NCBI GenBank assembly: GCA_033961575.1
Contig: CM066733.1
Coordinates: 142,836,421-142,900,420 of the forward strand
Source of the DNA: Aselliscus stoliczkanus
Taxonomy: Eukaryota > Chordata > Mammalia > Chiroptera > Hipposideridae
Length of the DNA stretch: 64,000 bases
Direction: 5' to 3'
Made by a program: the position numbers and the translations under genes
Part shown: in pieces, positions 12,562 through 23,490 of the stretch
How the letters are laid out: every line of letters begins with the position of its first letter
Numbering within the stretch: position 1 is the stretch's first letter
The notes under the pieces: generated by a model
The model's input: the letters and a program-made list of their open reading frames with translations, nothing else
What the model was told of the DNA's origin: nothing
Databases searched by the model: none

Positions 12562-12666
12562 GACCTCCTGAGTGGCGCAGTGGTTAAGCGCTGGCTTGGG
12601 AAGCCAGTGGCCCCGGTTTGGTCCCACATGTGAGGGCCAGTGTCACTGCCTTCAAAAAATAAAAAA
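12562..12666 (+). mobile_element. short tRNA-derived SINE (head-only type)
   Basis: The head 'acctcctgagtggcgcag...' ends 'ctgccttc' plus an A-rich tail. Its target duplication aaactgtatattg is at 12549-12561 and 12667-12679. The second copy is shared with the SINE that follows. Confidence 0.85.
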
Positions 12667-12682
12667 CAAACTGTATATTGTA

Positions 12683-12835
12683 GGGCTGGCTGAGTGGCTC
12701 AGTTGGTTAAGAGCTCGCTCAAGAGTGCGAGCTGAGCTCTGAGCAACAGCAGTTCGATGCCCAGCCTGAGCTGAGCAGCCGCTGAGCTGCCAACAGGTAG
12801 CAGGATGGCTCAGCTAAAAACAAAAAAACAACAAC
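12683..12835 (+). mobile_element. truncated Rhin-1-like SINE
   Basis: It starts ggctggctgagtggctcag and has a box B-like gttcgatgccc, then 'gctgagctgccaacaggtag' and 'caggatggctcagct', before an A-rich tail. The same order of parts is seen on the minus strand of the longer copy at 47886-48386, but here the A tail comes early in the second unit. Its duplication aactgtatattgtag is at 12668-12682 and 12836-12850. Confidence 0.8.
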
Positions 12836-12850
12836 AACTGTATATTGTAG

Positions 12851-13062
12851 CAGATGAGGACAGAAACTCTGGAGTCAGACAGATTCACTGATCCCCTGGC
12901 TGTGTCACACCTGCCCCAAGCCTGTCGTCATCTTTGAATGAGTAACAATATCTGCCACCCCATCACAAGTTTGTTTTCATCATGTACCGAAATAGTCCAA
13001 GTAGAGCAATGAACACGGTGCTGCGTCACAGTAAGGGCTTAGATAACATGAACTATTACTGT
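12851..13062 (+). repeat. MIR
   Basis: 'actctggagtcagacagatt', 'tgagtaacaatatctgccac' and 'gtaagggcttagataacatg' occur in MIR order. It is strongly diverged. Confidence 0.55.
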
Positions 13063-14912
13063 TTTCATTAACATTAGGAAAAGACTTTTCCTGAGGGAAG
13101 ACAAGAGGGAGGAGAAGTGGGCCAGTAATCCTGAGAAAGAGAAGAGTGGAGGCTTTTTGTTCTATTATGTCCCCTGAAGTGCTGCTATCTGGAGGGAACG
13201 CTGGGCTCTAGCCTCCATGTCAAGACAGAGTTCTTCTTTACCTGAACTAAGAGGGTTTTGTTTGTTTCTGTCTCTTTATGTTTACTATATAAAGACTGAC
13301 TCTTGTAACTAATAAATGTTTTCCTCTTCACATTTTATGCTAGGAGGTCAACCATGAGTAAACATAGGACTATAGGACATGCTTCTTTGAGTACTCATCT
13401 CACACTGGGCACCATGTGATTTTCATGTACTTTACTTTCTCTTTGCCTTATTTTTTATCTTAGACCTATATTAGATAGCTCTATTATGTACAACTATGAA
13501 AGCTGCTTTAAATCATTTCTTTGGATGAAGGATATCCTTGATCAAAAATAAATAATGGATAAATACAGTATATACATTTTTTCCCCTTTGGATTCTAGTT
13601 TTGAATAATCCATTATTTCTCCGAGAACTTAGCAAGTCAGAATTTTGCTCCAGCACCAGCCAAATCATCCAGGACTTTGCTCCAGAATTACTGCAGAGGT
13701 CACCTTTAGGGGTGAATGGACCATGCATTTAAAATGGCCCATTCATTCTGCCCTTGGCACAGATGCTGTGGTGGTTAATTATTTTGATGCTAATATGTGT
13801 GTATATCTTTTTTAATGTGGATACCAGACTGAAAATTTGGATTGAAACCAGTAATCCACAGATGGCAATCACTCGGGGTCATGGCTGCCCTGGGCCAGGT
13901 TTTAACCAGTGAGTGCTAAGATAAGCCCCAATCTGGCCTAGCCGCAACTCCCCCAATGTCTGCATACCCACCCAGAACCATCCCACTGTGATTTTTCTCT
14001 TTCGAGGAGGAAAAAAGTTACCTGTATGCACCTGAACAAGGGTCTCAAAGTGGAGAGTACAGAAATCTTTTCACCATCAGTGAACTTAAAATGTCCCATG
14101 TTTTTATTTCTTGATGTTAAGTGATGTTCTTATGTTAAGTGATGTTCTTAAAGCTAGCCTTTCTTAAAAGTATCTGCCTCATAAAGGATCATTTGGGAAT
14201 AGCATGAAGAAAGTATCATAGATAATTGCAAAAACAGGTTTGAGCTGTGTCAGTAATATTTGAATGATTCCATTTCATTTCACATTTCCTTACTGAATGC
14301 ACATTCTTTTTAAGTCCTTGTATGTGCTACAGGATGACAGCTCTGAAAGAGTTCACAATCCGTATGAATATCACATAATGTAATTGTGACATAGAATATT
14401 GTAGAACATAATGATGAGGATTTTTTTCATACCTCCCTTTACTGTTTTGAGCCATATTCATGCAATAATACAAATTAGCTGATGGCTGCTCTTACCCCCA
14501 AAGTAGCTTAATCGCACAACAAATCTCAGATGCTAAGTATTCATATCTTAGTTGGGACCTTTAAAGTAAAAGTGGTAGAATCATCCATTCAACTTGGATT
14601 AAGCAAAAACTGGGAATTTAGTGGCCAATATAACTGAACACTCAAGGCCCAGAAGCTACTTCAAAATGTTCTAATCCTGTGGCTCAAGCAATGTCATTGG
14701 CACCATCTTTCCCCCTCAGGATCTCTAGCTCTGCCCACATGTGCTGGCTTCAGCCTCAGATGGGTTCTGTTCATTTGGCAGCCCAGAAGCTCCATCCAGC
14801 CTTACTTCCTCACAACTATAAAGGGAAAGAGGTCTTCTCTTTCCGGATTGCTTCCATAAAAATCCTGAGATTCATTCTGATTGGCTTGGCTTGAGTCATA
14901 TGATCATTCCTA
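13063..14912. other. unassigned non-coding sequence
   Basis: It contains an exact 18-base tandem duplication at 14114-14149. The open frames are short. The AT-rich texture of 14230-14620 could reflect conserved non-coding DNA, but I cannot test this. Confidence 0.35.
14114..14149. repeat. 18-base tandem duplication
   Basis: The unit atgttaagtgatgttctt occurs twice, exactly and back to back. The lack of any difference suggests a recent duplication. Confidence 0.9.
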
Positions 14913-15357
14913 TATTAGTTTGCTAGGACTGCTGTAACAAAGTATCACAGACTGGGGGCGCTTGAACAACAGAAATGAATCTTCTCAGAGCTCTGGAGGC
15001 CTGATGTCCAAAATCATGGTGTCAGCAGGGTTGGCCCCTTCTGCGGACTGTAAGGGGGTTGGGGGGGGTGGAAATCTATCTCCTACCTCTCTCCCAGCTT
15101 CCAGTAACCTTGGCTTATAGGTGACATTCTCCCTGTATCTTCCCATTAGCTTCCTTCAATTCATGTCTCAGTGTCCAAATTTCCCCTTTTTATAGATAGG
15201 GATATAGTCATATTGGATTAGGGCCCACCATAGTAACTTCATTTTAACTTGATTGCTTATGAAAGAAACCTATCTCCAAATAAAGTCACATTCTGAAGTA
15301 ATGAGGGTTAGGACTCCAACCCATCTTTTAAGGGGGGAACAGTTCAACTCATAACAA
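14913..15357 (-). mobile_element. solo LTR, MaLR-like
   Basis: On the plus strand it runs from tattagtttgctaggactgc to gttcaactcataaca, with 'tatcacagactggggg', 'tctggaggcctgatgtcc', 'ggattagggcccaccatagt' and 'aataaagtcacattctgaag'. It is the same broad family as the elements at 414 and 3811. The expected terminal TG reads TA. It holds a G-rich patch at about 15054-15070. Confidence 0.65.
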
Positions 15358-16092
15358 TCCCTAAATAAAACACAATGTTGGCAGGACAAATAGGGCTGAC
15401 TGTCTGCCTGGTTCTGGGTCACTTGAGCACTCCAGACCAAAGCAGTGAGTGGCGTCACCTCCAAAAACAGAAGTGGTAAGAATGAGAAAGGTCCAGTTCT
15501 CCAGGGAACAATCGGGCTACTTTACCAAGAGAAGGGGGAGGGATAATGGGCAGGCAAAAACAATATTCATTATAGTAAGTACCATTAAATGAAAATAAAG
15601 GCCAAAATCTTATATGACCTATATGTGGCCTGCATATGAATAGCTAAATACATTACCAAATTTGTGTATATACTAGATATTATTCAACTGGAATCATTGC
15701 ATCCAAATTTCTCTCCAGTACCCCATGGGTTAAGAGAAATCTTGCATTTTAGCATCACTCTAGTAGGTGAAATTGTGTTTGGCTATTTAGATGCCAGCAC
15801 CGGGGAAAATAAATTTAACAACAACAGGAAGATAATAGTAATGCCCCACTCCTGTCAGTTTCCAAAGAACAAAGATTTTACAGTATGGAACCAAAGGAAG
15901 GGCAGAATGTCCCTCTCAGCTGGTGTCTGGTCATGGATGAAAGTAGGGAGGACCGGCTGTCAGGCAGGGATGCTGATTACGTAACAGTTGTCTTCTCATT
16001 CTCCCTCTCATGTCAGAGGACACATTATAAATCAATCAAGTCATTCATTCCCATTGAGCCTTGGTAGGGCTGTACAGAGAGAAAGAGAGAGA

Positions 16093-16093
<1 letters not shown>
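15358..16093. other. unassigned non-coding sequence
   Basis: Only short overlapping frames are present. I identify no repeat family before the (TG)n tract. Confidence 0.4.

Positions 16094-16148
<55 letters not shown>
16094..16148. repeat. (TG)n microsatellite
   Basis: About 27 uninterrupted TG units, just after a short GA-rich run. The tract could adopt Z-DNA and is probably polymorphic. The Cys-Val and His-Thr frames read through it are artefacts. Confidence 0.95.
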
Positions 16149-16149
<1 letters not shown>

Positions 16150-19019
16150 TGACACACCCGGGAGTTAGGAAGCACACTTCCTCATGCCTACATCTAGCAG
16201 CCCTGGGCAAATCTTCCTCAGGCCAGGCTCCCGGCCGCCTTGACCATACTCAGAAGTATCTCAAGAAATTAGAGCCACTTGTCCTCCTAGCCTGAGAGCC
16301 TCCACTGAGCTGTTGAGCTGCCTGCCATAAGACAGCTCCCTAACCTAATCTACCTTGTGCCCATCTTTGTTTCTGGATGCTTATTTTCTATGCATACAAA
16401 TATGCACAAGCCACATATTCCCTATTATATAATAATATTTTAATGTTATATAATAAATTCCTTGGCTTGGTACACCCTCTGTGTATAAATTAGAAACAGT
16501 CTTCTTTGTGTCAGGGAATATCACTGCGTACTTCTCATTTCTAGAGACTCAAGAAAGCATTTTTCTGCCAATGGCTCAGGATACAGGCTGGTCTTTTGCC
16601 AGCTTTCTCATTGTTAGCTCATTTCTTTAATAGCATCACAGTGAGAGTCTTTTCAGAACCCTGGGGACTCCAGCCTCAACCCTTTCTATTAACTACAAAA
16701 CCTTGAATCGCCCTCTATATGGTGCTGCCATGGCATTTGATAAATACCTTGGTGATTATTTATACGACTTTACACTTGTTTTGACAGGTTGATCACATAG
16801 TCTGTATTGCAACCAAACTTTTGTTGAGAACATCTGCCCACAGCTCCCTATCCCTGAGTTAAGTGATTGGCTGAATGCCGGCCACAGCCAACTCGTGAGA
16901 AATGAGAAAAAGGAAAGTATCATCTAAGACAAACATAGACTAAAGCAATTCTGAAAAGCAAGAAAAGGGACAAAACTCTATTAGGGATCCTGGTGAATAT
17001 ACGTATACCTTCTGTCATCATGGCTCTCGACTGGAAATAGCTTTAACTACCAGGATCGATCAAGGGCAAGACCTGGAGATAGTAGTTATGCTAATTGGTA
17101 GTGACTAGAAAACGGGCAGGCTGCACGATAAGCGGTGTCCTGGGAAAAATAGACACATTTGTGAAGGAAAGTGAGATGTGGTACACTAGATGTAGTTTTT
17201 CCTATAATCAGTTTTCTAAGAAATGCCAAATGCAATGGTGGACATCACTTGTGTTCTTACCTCAGTAAACGTTTATACCAGGCATTTCTGAACAATAGCA
17301 GAGAAATAAAGGACTCAGGACCTGCCTTCAGGAAGCAGACAGCTTAGCTCAGTCCAGACAGTGCATAAGCACATACGTGTGTACACTCACGCACGCACAC
17401 AAACGGAAAGTCATTTTCACTGTTAAAAAAAAAAGAAAGTCAAGAACTGAAAACATAAAAGCCAGATTGCTATTAAGAAGGGAGGGACCAAAGTCAGATG
17501 GGACGAGTCACAGAAAGGCTCTTGTAGGTACCATGTTTGGAGTGGGGCTTTGACTCCAGAGAGGATGAAGGCACCTAAAGGGAAGAGTGAAGTATGCTCT
17601 TGGTCATGGAAGTTAAGAATCTCTGACACTGGAGCTGCCCAGTTGTGACAAACATTTTACTAGATGTGCAAGAGTAAAAGCTCTCGAATACTGTCTCCAT
17701 GAATGTATCATGGATGCTATCTTGGAACTAGCATCTAAACCATTTAACCAAAGTATGTGGATAGCTCCCAAGAAAATAGACGAGCCCAATGAAAATTTAG
17801 ATTAATCACACAGTGAAATTCTGAACATTCTAATACACTTCTACCAGTAAAAGTATGCACATAATTTTCTTTATCATCTGAATTATATTTAAAGCTTAAG
17901 TATTATGAAGTCTAAATAAAACTTAACCAAATACATGTGTATTTAGAAAGACTGTTAGAACCCTTTAGCTCTGTAAATATTATATTCGTTTCTCTTCATT
18001 CTATCCTCAAATCACTAGCTCTAGTTATGAAAAAAAATCTGTTCCCCAGAAACTAGACTACGGGATAGTAACTACATTGTTTTCTATTATTTTTATTCAA
18101 TGAAAGATAATGTGTCGACATAAGAAACTTCCAAACTTGTAAAGAATTTTTATAAGGGTTTATTTGAGCCAAACCAACAACATGTGCCAGGGAACAAGAT
18201 CTCAAATGCTGCTGAGAATAACAGTTTTGCATTTTCTTTTACTCTTTGAAATTAAGGAGGGGCTGTAAGGAAGATTACATGAAGATGGGAATACATCTTC
18301 ATGGGAAAATTACAGGATAGTTAACAAGTTTATGTGCTCTCCTCAGACTTAATACCCCCTTCAAAGAGTACTACTTTGGGCATCGCAAAGGTGTGTTAAC
18401 CTAGATGCACAAGAACGTGGACAGCATTGGCTTAAGGCAAAGATAAAACCTTTTACTAAAAATGTTATAGGCCTGGGGCATGAGGACCCACCATGACCTG
18501 CCCAGTTAGCAATTTTTATGATCAGATCATCCTGTGAAGTAACTTTCCATAGAACCCTTTTTTCATCCACACATGTGGGGAATCATAAATACCACACACA
18601 TCTCACAAACCACATTTCAACGTTTAAGGAAAATTCTGACAGCTCTAGTGAAAAGGGTCAGGTCTAAAGGATAAGATTCACCATACAGCACCAGACTTCC
18701 ATACATATCTATTTAAAACGCACACAAACAGCACAGTGACTTTAAACACATCTATTTTGGAACTGTGAACTCTGTGGGTTGAGTGTTCCAGAAAGTTGGA
18801 TGGTGTAAGAAGAGACCTGAGCTGAAAGCTGCAATGATGAACAAGTCATTTCCCCTCCAAAGCTGGCTGCAGCTTTCACTCTGCAGAAGGGATGGGGTGG
18901 GATGCGGTAGTGTGACCTGGATTATCTCCCAGAGATTTAGTTTTAAACATTTCCGAACCGATAACTATTGTAGAAACTGGGACCAGGAAACATCTGTTTG
19001 CCGGGTTACATAACTGCTA

Positions 19020-19034
19020 CCAGCAGGGGGCAGC
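19020..19034 (+). promoter_or_regulatory. CTCF-like motif
   Basis: CCAGCAGGGGGCAGC is an excellent fit to the vertebrate CTCF core on the plus strand. Occupancy is not shown by sequence. Confidence 0.55.
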
Positions 19035-19567
19035 ACTACTTAGATAATCCCTATTTTTGCCCTTCATTTAGGAAAGCCTCTGGAAGAAAAGAGAGCTGGG
19101 GGGAATTTACCTCTTCAGGCTTTAGCAGCTCAGTAACATATAAGTAGGCCAAAGTCAAGGAGTGCCCTTGCCCCAAAGGATTTGCATTTTCAAGGCACCA
19201 ACACCTACCCATATGTGCTATCAACTCACATTTTCCATGGATACTTTCACTAATGATGTACTTACAGTTGATGTTCCTTTTTATCTTTGTCTTCTCTTTA
19301 TTTCCTACTTGTTTCTTCAGTGGGGGGAGGGGAATAATTTTATATGAAAATTTAAATTTTAGAAAATATAGAAATCTTTTACCAAACTTTCTCTCCTCAA
19401 AGTAAAGTCTCAACTCAAAGTGGAGTTTGACATAGAGACTTGAGAGACAACTCTTCACGAAGGTGACACATCGTGCAATGAAAAGCAGAGATGAAAATAT
19501 TTCATAGAAGGAAATGACTCTTCCTTTCGCTAAGAAAGGACAAACAAAAAGCCATTAATTGACCAGT

Positions 19568-19582
19568 GCTGCCCCCTGCAGC
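19568..19582 (-). promoter_or_regulatory. CTCF-like motif
   Basis: The minus strand reads GCTGCAGGGGGCAGC, close to the CTCF core with weaker first positions. It faces the plus-strand motif at 19020. Confidence 0.45.
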
Positions 19583-20117
19583 TGAAAGGAAATGAGGCAG
19601 AAACAATTCAATGCCTTGTTCTCGGACTCCTGTTTTATTTTAATAATGTAAATGTTTATTAGAGATTCCGTTTGCTTATAACACAATATTAAATCACATA
19701 TTCTAATCAATTTTAAAGCTCAAATTTGATACCAGGATTAATTTCAGCCTCATTCTCAAGATAATTTAAAAATTTCCAGAAAACATTTGTTCCATTTAAT
19801 AAGCATGTATTACTCTACAATAAATTCAGGTTATATGTGGGGCTTTCATTTTGCTGAGGTATGTACCTTCAAAATGCTTCATCTAAAATTAGAGTCCATT
19901 TTCAATAAAACAAGAATTTCATTTTATTTGTTAATTTTGTTTGGGAGGTTGAACATCTAAGGATGTTACCTAAAGAGCAAGAAGGGCTGTGGTCTAGAGC
20001 CTGCTGTCATCAGAGAGTAGAGTCACTTATGATACATGAAAACACCTCCATTGGCCTCCTTCTTTTTCTCTTTCCTTTCCTTGGGCATCATTCATATGCT
20101 ATAATCGTTTCAGGCAG

Positions 20118-20335
20118 GGTTGCATAATGCAAAAAACCTGTGCTTTGAGCTAGACACACCAGGATTTAAAACCCAACTCCGCCACTTATAATTTGTCTTG
20201 AGTAAGTCACATAACCATTTTGAGCCCATTGTTGTCATCTCTGATAGAAGGAAGATAATAATACCTCTCTTATTGTTGGTTGTTGTGAAAATTAATTGAG
20301 AAAATATGTGAAGCTGTAAAGAGCACTTAGTAACC
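20118..20335 (+). repeat. MIR
   Basis: 'cacaccaggatttaaaaccc', 'cgccacttataatttgtctt', 'ggaagataataatacctctc' and 'ttgttgtgaaaattaattga' appear in MIR order. Confidence 0.7.
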
Positions 20336-20384
20336 AGTCTGTAATGGTAGTTGGGGGACTTTCCTCAAGAAAGCCTGTAATAGA

Positions 20385-20960
20385 AAGTCTCCAAGATGTC
20401 TGCCATTGATTCTTTCCCTCCTGATATACACCTGCTGCTCTTCACATCAACAGGCAGAGTCCAGTTCTCTTACTTTAAATCTAGTTCTGCTCTTAGTGAT
20501 AGTTTGCCCAATAAAATGCAGTAGAAGTGACACTCTGAGATTCCCAAGGCTAGGTCATGAGAAGCCTTGCAGCTTCTGAGACCACAAGGCTTTTGTAGGC
20601 TTGACCTCGTGATAACCTTTCTCAGAACCCAACCAACATGTCTGTGAGAAGTCCAGACAACACAGAGAGGCCATATGTAGACAGTGGCTAGCTTGACAGC
20701 CTAGCTGAGCTGCCAGTCAACAGCCAGCATCAACTGCAGGCCACATGAGTGCAGTGTCTTGGACATCTAGCCCACCTGGGCCTTTAGACCCCTCCAAATC
20801 TAGTTCCTATCTAACTCCAGCCATATGCCAGATCCCGGACAAGAACTACCCAGCTGATCCTAGCAAACCCACTGGACTATGAAGGATAATCATAAATTGT
20901 TATTTTTAAGGCATAACATTTGGGGTGGTTTGTTATGCATGCAATGATAGATAATAGGAA
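20385..20960 (+). mobile_element. MLT1-type LTR
   Basis: The phrases 'atgcagtagaagtgacactc', 'agaagccttgcagcttctga', 'gccagtcaacagccagcatc', 'tttggggtggtttgttatgc' and 'aatgatagataata' follow the order of MLT1 LTRs (ERVL-MaLR), including the typical 3' end. The left edge is approximate. No internal genes are present. Confidence 0.7.
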
Positions 20961-23335
20961 CAAAACTACAGGGGAAATGTCTATATTAGCCACTAGTCAA
21001 AGCTCAGAGAAACAGCTGGGAGGGAGGGGAATCTTACTATAAACATTTACCTGTAATTCATAATTTTGTACCTCACATCATTGTTTCAAAACTTACAGAA
21101 GAGTTCAATCAGAGTTTGAAGGGATGTGTGGGGACTCGATAAATGTTGGTTAGATGAGTAAGGGAATGAGTGAATGACTAAACATTTCCTATTATATAAG
21201 TCCTCTAGTAAAAATGACCAGAAATCAATCAAGGAGTTTCATTAAGAATCTATTATTTCTAAGTCATTTGGGGACGTAAGCCCTATTCCAAGAAAGTTCA
21301 AGTCTTATAAATATCAAATAAAAAAAAAATTAGAAATGATAATGTACAAACCATCTGTAGCAATGATAGATAAAACATGGATTGGAGACGAGGAAATGCA
21401 CTTGGGTTGGCAGGGCTAAAAAAAGCCTTTTTCCAGATATGAGAACCACATTGCACATGGAAGGTTGAGCGGATGACAGAAAGGGCATTCTGAATGAGAA
21501 GATTTTGGGACAAAGGGTTGAGAGCTGGAAGTAAGTATGATGGGTAACAAATAAAGATTTTATGGTGGGGATTGACACCTTGAATGTGAATAGGTGCCCA
21601 ATATATGGAATGAACACAAGCAATAAGACATGAAAGGTCCAGCATGATCAGAGTCCCATAAGGACCATATGAGACCATAAGGTTCCTTCGTTGGGAATTC
21701 AGTATGGACTGGAGAGAGGCAGAAGAGCAGGGAGTGGCTGGGACATGGGCTGAGCAGCTTCAGTCCCTTGGGCTTGGAAGTATGTGGGGTGACCTACATC
21801 TTGTTCCCTTGACCTAAAAACTGTGCTTGAGAGAACTGGAATGGAGGGCCACTCGTTCATGCTAAGAGGGGATCCCATAGTATGGCGATGGGGCCCCGCC
21901 ATTTGTGCGTGATGCCATGGGCATTTTCAGAGGATCTTCCTTTTCATTATAATCTCATTAAACCTGGTGAAGCGGGTAGAATAGAAAACTGCAATGTGAG
22001 TACGGACTGCCCAAGGTCACTTGACTAGTCGGTGGACAGCCCAGACCCAGGTCTCTTGCCTACCGCTCAGGTTCATCCCAAACCACTCCGGATTTCATTT
22101 TGTCCAACGCCCACCAATGTCTCCAAATGACCTTGTTTACAGAACAAAATAATGCTATAAGGCTGCTCTTTAAAGCTCTTTTGAAAAATGGCATATTACT
22201 CTTTGTTAGAAATAATGATACTGATTGCTAGACCCAAATAGAGTATGTCTATCACTGAAATAATTCAAAAAGCTATTTTTGTGGGTCACATTCTGTGTGA
22301 TAAAAACTGTCATTTGAGTTGACTTCAAAGGACACATTCCCCTGTAAATTCACACAGCGTGTGTATTCTCGGCTGACTGTGGCATCATCCGCAGAGTATA
22401 TAAATGACTCTGATTCAGAATGGAGGTAGAACAGATAAATAAAGTTGACAGTTAACAGAAGAGGTCTTCATTACTAAATTATTTTGGGAGGTTTTGTAAG
22501 TCAGGAAAACTAATCTGCAACGAATGCCCCTTCGGTGCCACTTATCCTGTATTCATCTCCTCACACTGACTATGAACGTGGGGTTTTGCCTCCCCGTCAT
22601 CAATTACAAATATGTCTTTTTCTTCCTCTTTGTGTGAAATTGCATTTCTTATAAATTGCCCTGTGCCGGTCCCTTATAGAGTAAACATCCCGATTCCTGA
22701 GGCATCAGTCTGCCTTAGACCACAAAGGGCAGCTGCCCCGTTGGTGCTGTTAGAGCCAAACTGAACCCAAGCCTGGTCCAGGACAAGTGGGAGGACCAGG
22801 AGGCTCGGAGGCCACGTGCCTGGTCATGAAGCTGTTCGTCCACATTCCACGTTACTGACCTGTAAAGGGAGCTTGGCTTGCAGGAAGCTGATGGCCGGGA
22901 CACAAATTAAACCAGTCTCCCATCTGCCCAGCCCGTAGAAAAACCTCATTATGAGTCTGCCTGGTGGTAAGGGTCAGGGGCCTGCCACAGCATAAATGTC
23001 AGGAGAGCTAGCATGCACACCACAAGAAGGCAGGAATCATGTGTGCATGTCCACTGGAGGCCAGTCCCCTGCTAAAGGACCTTCGTGCTTGGAGCTACCG
23101 GCTAGGAAACTATTCATCGCACACAATTTAAAGATCTGAAACTTTAAAGATCTGAAAGATTACTATGCATTTCATTGTTACTCATTTGCTAAATGACATA
23201 TAAAGGGATGACATTTATAGGAGAAATCTTTATTTTGAAATCTGAAACTGTCCATCTGAGAATGTCCACAGTGATGCTTCCAATAAAATGAACTTAAACA
23301 TAATCATTTACACCAATTTTTAAAATACATGGCTG
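20961..23335. other. mostly unassigned sequence
   Basis: An L2-like 3' scrap lies at about 21125-21180 (ctcgataaatgttggttaga) and a MIR at 21940-22078 is listed separately. Two overlapping minus-strand frames of 126 and 97 codons at 21298-21678 have no recognisable product. Confidence 0.35.
21940..22078 (-). repeat. MIR fragment
   Basis: 'cattataatctcattaaacc', 'actgcccaaggtcacttgac' and 'cagacccaggtctcttgcct' are the reverse of the MIR core and tRNA-like part. Confidence 0.6.
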
Positions 23336-23475
23336 GGGCTGGCCAAGTGGCGCGGTGGTTAATTGCTGGCTTGGGACGCCAGTGGCCCCGGTTCGGGTCC
23401 CACATATGAGGGCCAGTGACACTGCCCTCAAAAAATAAATAAAAATAAATAAATAAATAAATAAATAGATAGATA
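23336..23475 (+). mobile_element. short tRNA-derived SINE with an expanded A-rich tail
   Basis: The standard head ends 'actgccctc' and is followed by an A-rich tail that has expanded into (AAAT)n and (AGAT)n units from about 23431. The flanks taaaatacatggctg (23321-23335) and taaaacgcatggctg (23476-23490) are a 15-base duplication with two changes. Confidence 0.9.
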
Positions 23476-23490
23476 TAAAACGCATGGCTG

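Larger units (their letters stand above)
16149..20117. other. mostly unassigned sequence, 4 kb
   Basis: A possible L2 minus-strand scrap lies near 17270-17370 (aggacctgccttcaggaagc). The stretch 18140-18610 feels repeat-like but is unnamed. Two CTCF-like motifs are listed separately. Open frames reach 135 codons (19051-19458, minus) but look like chance. Confidence 0.35.

Noticed and set aside
16025..16210. His-Thr or Cys-Val repeat 'proteins' read from this tract
   Set aside because: They are translations of a (TG)n microsatellite. The same applies to frames at 31390, 49156, 60357 and 61967.
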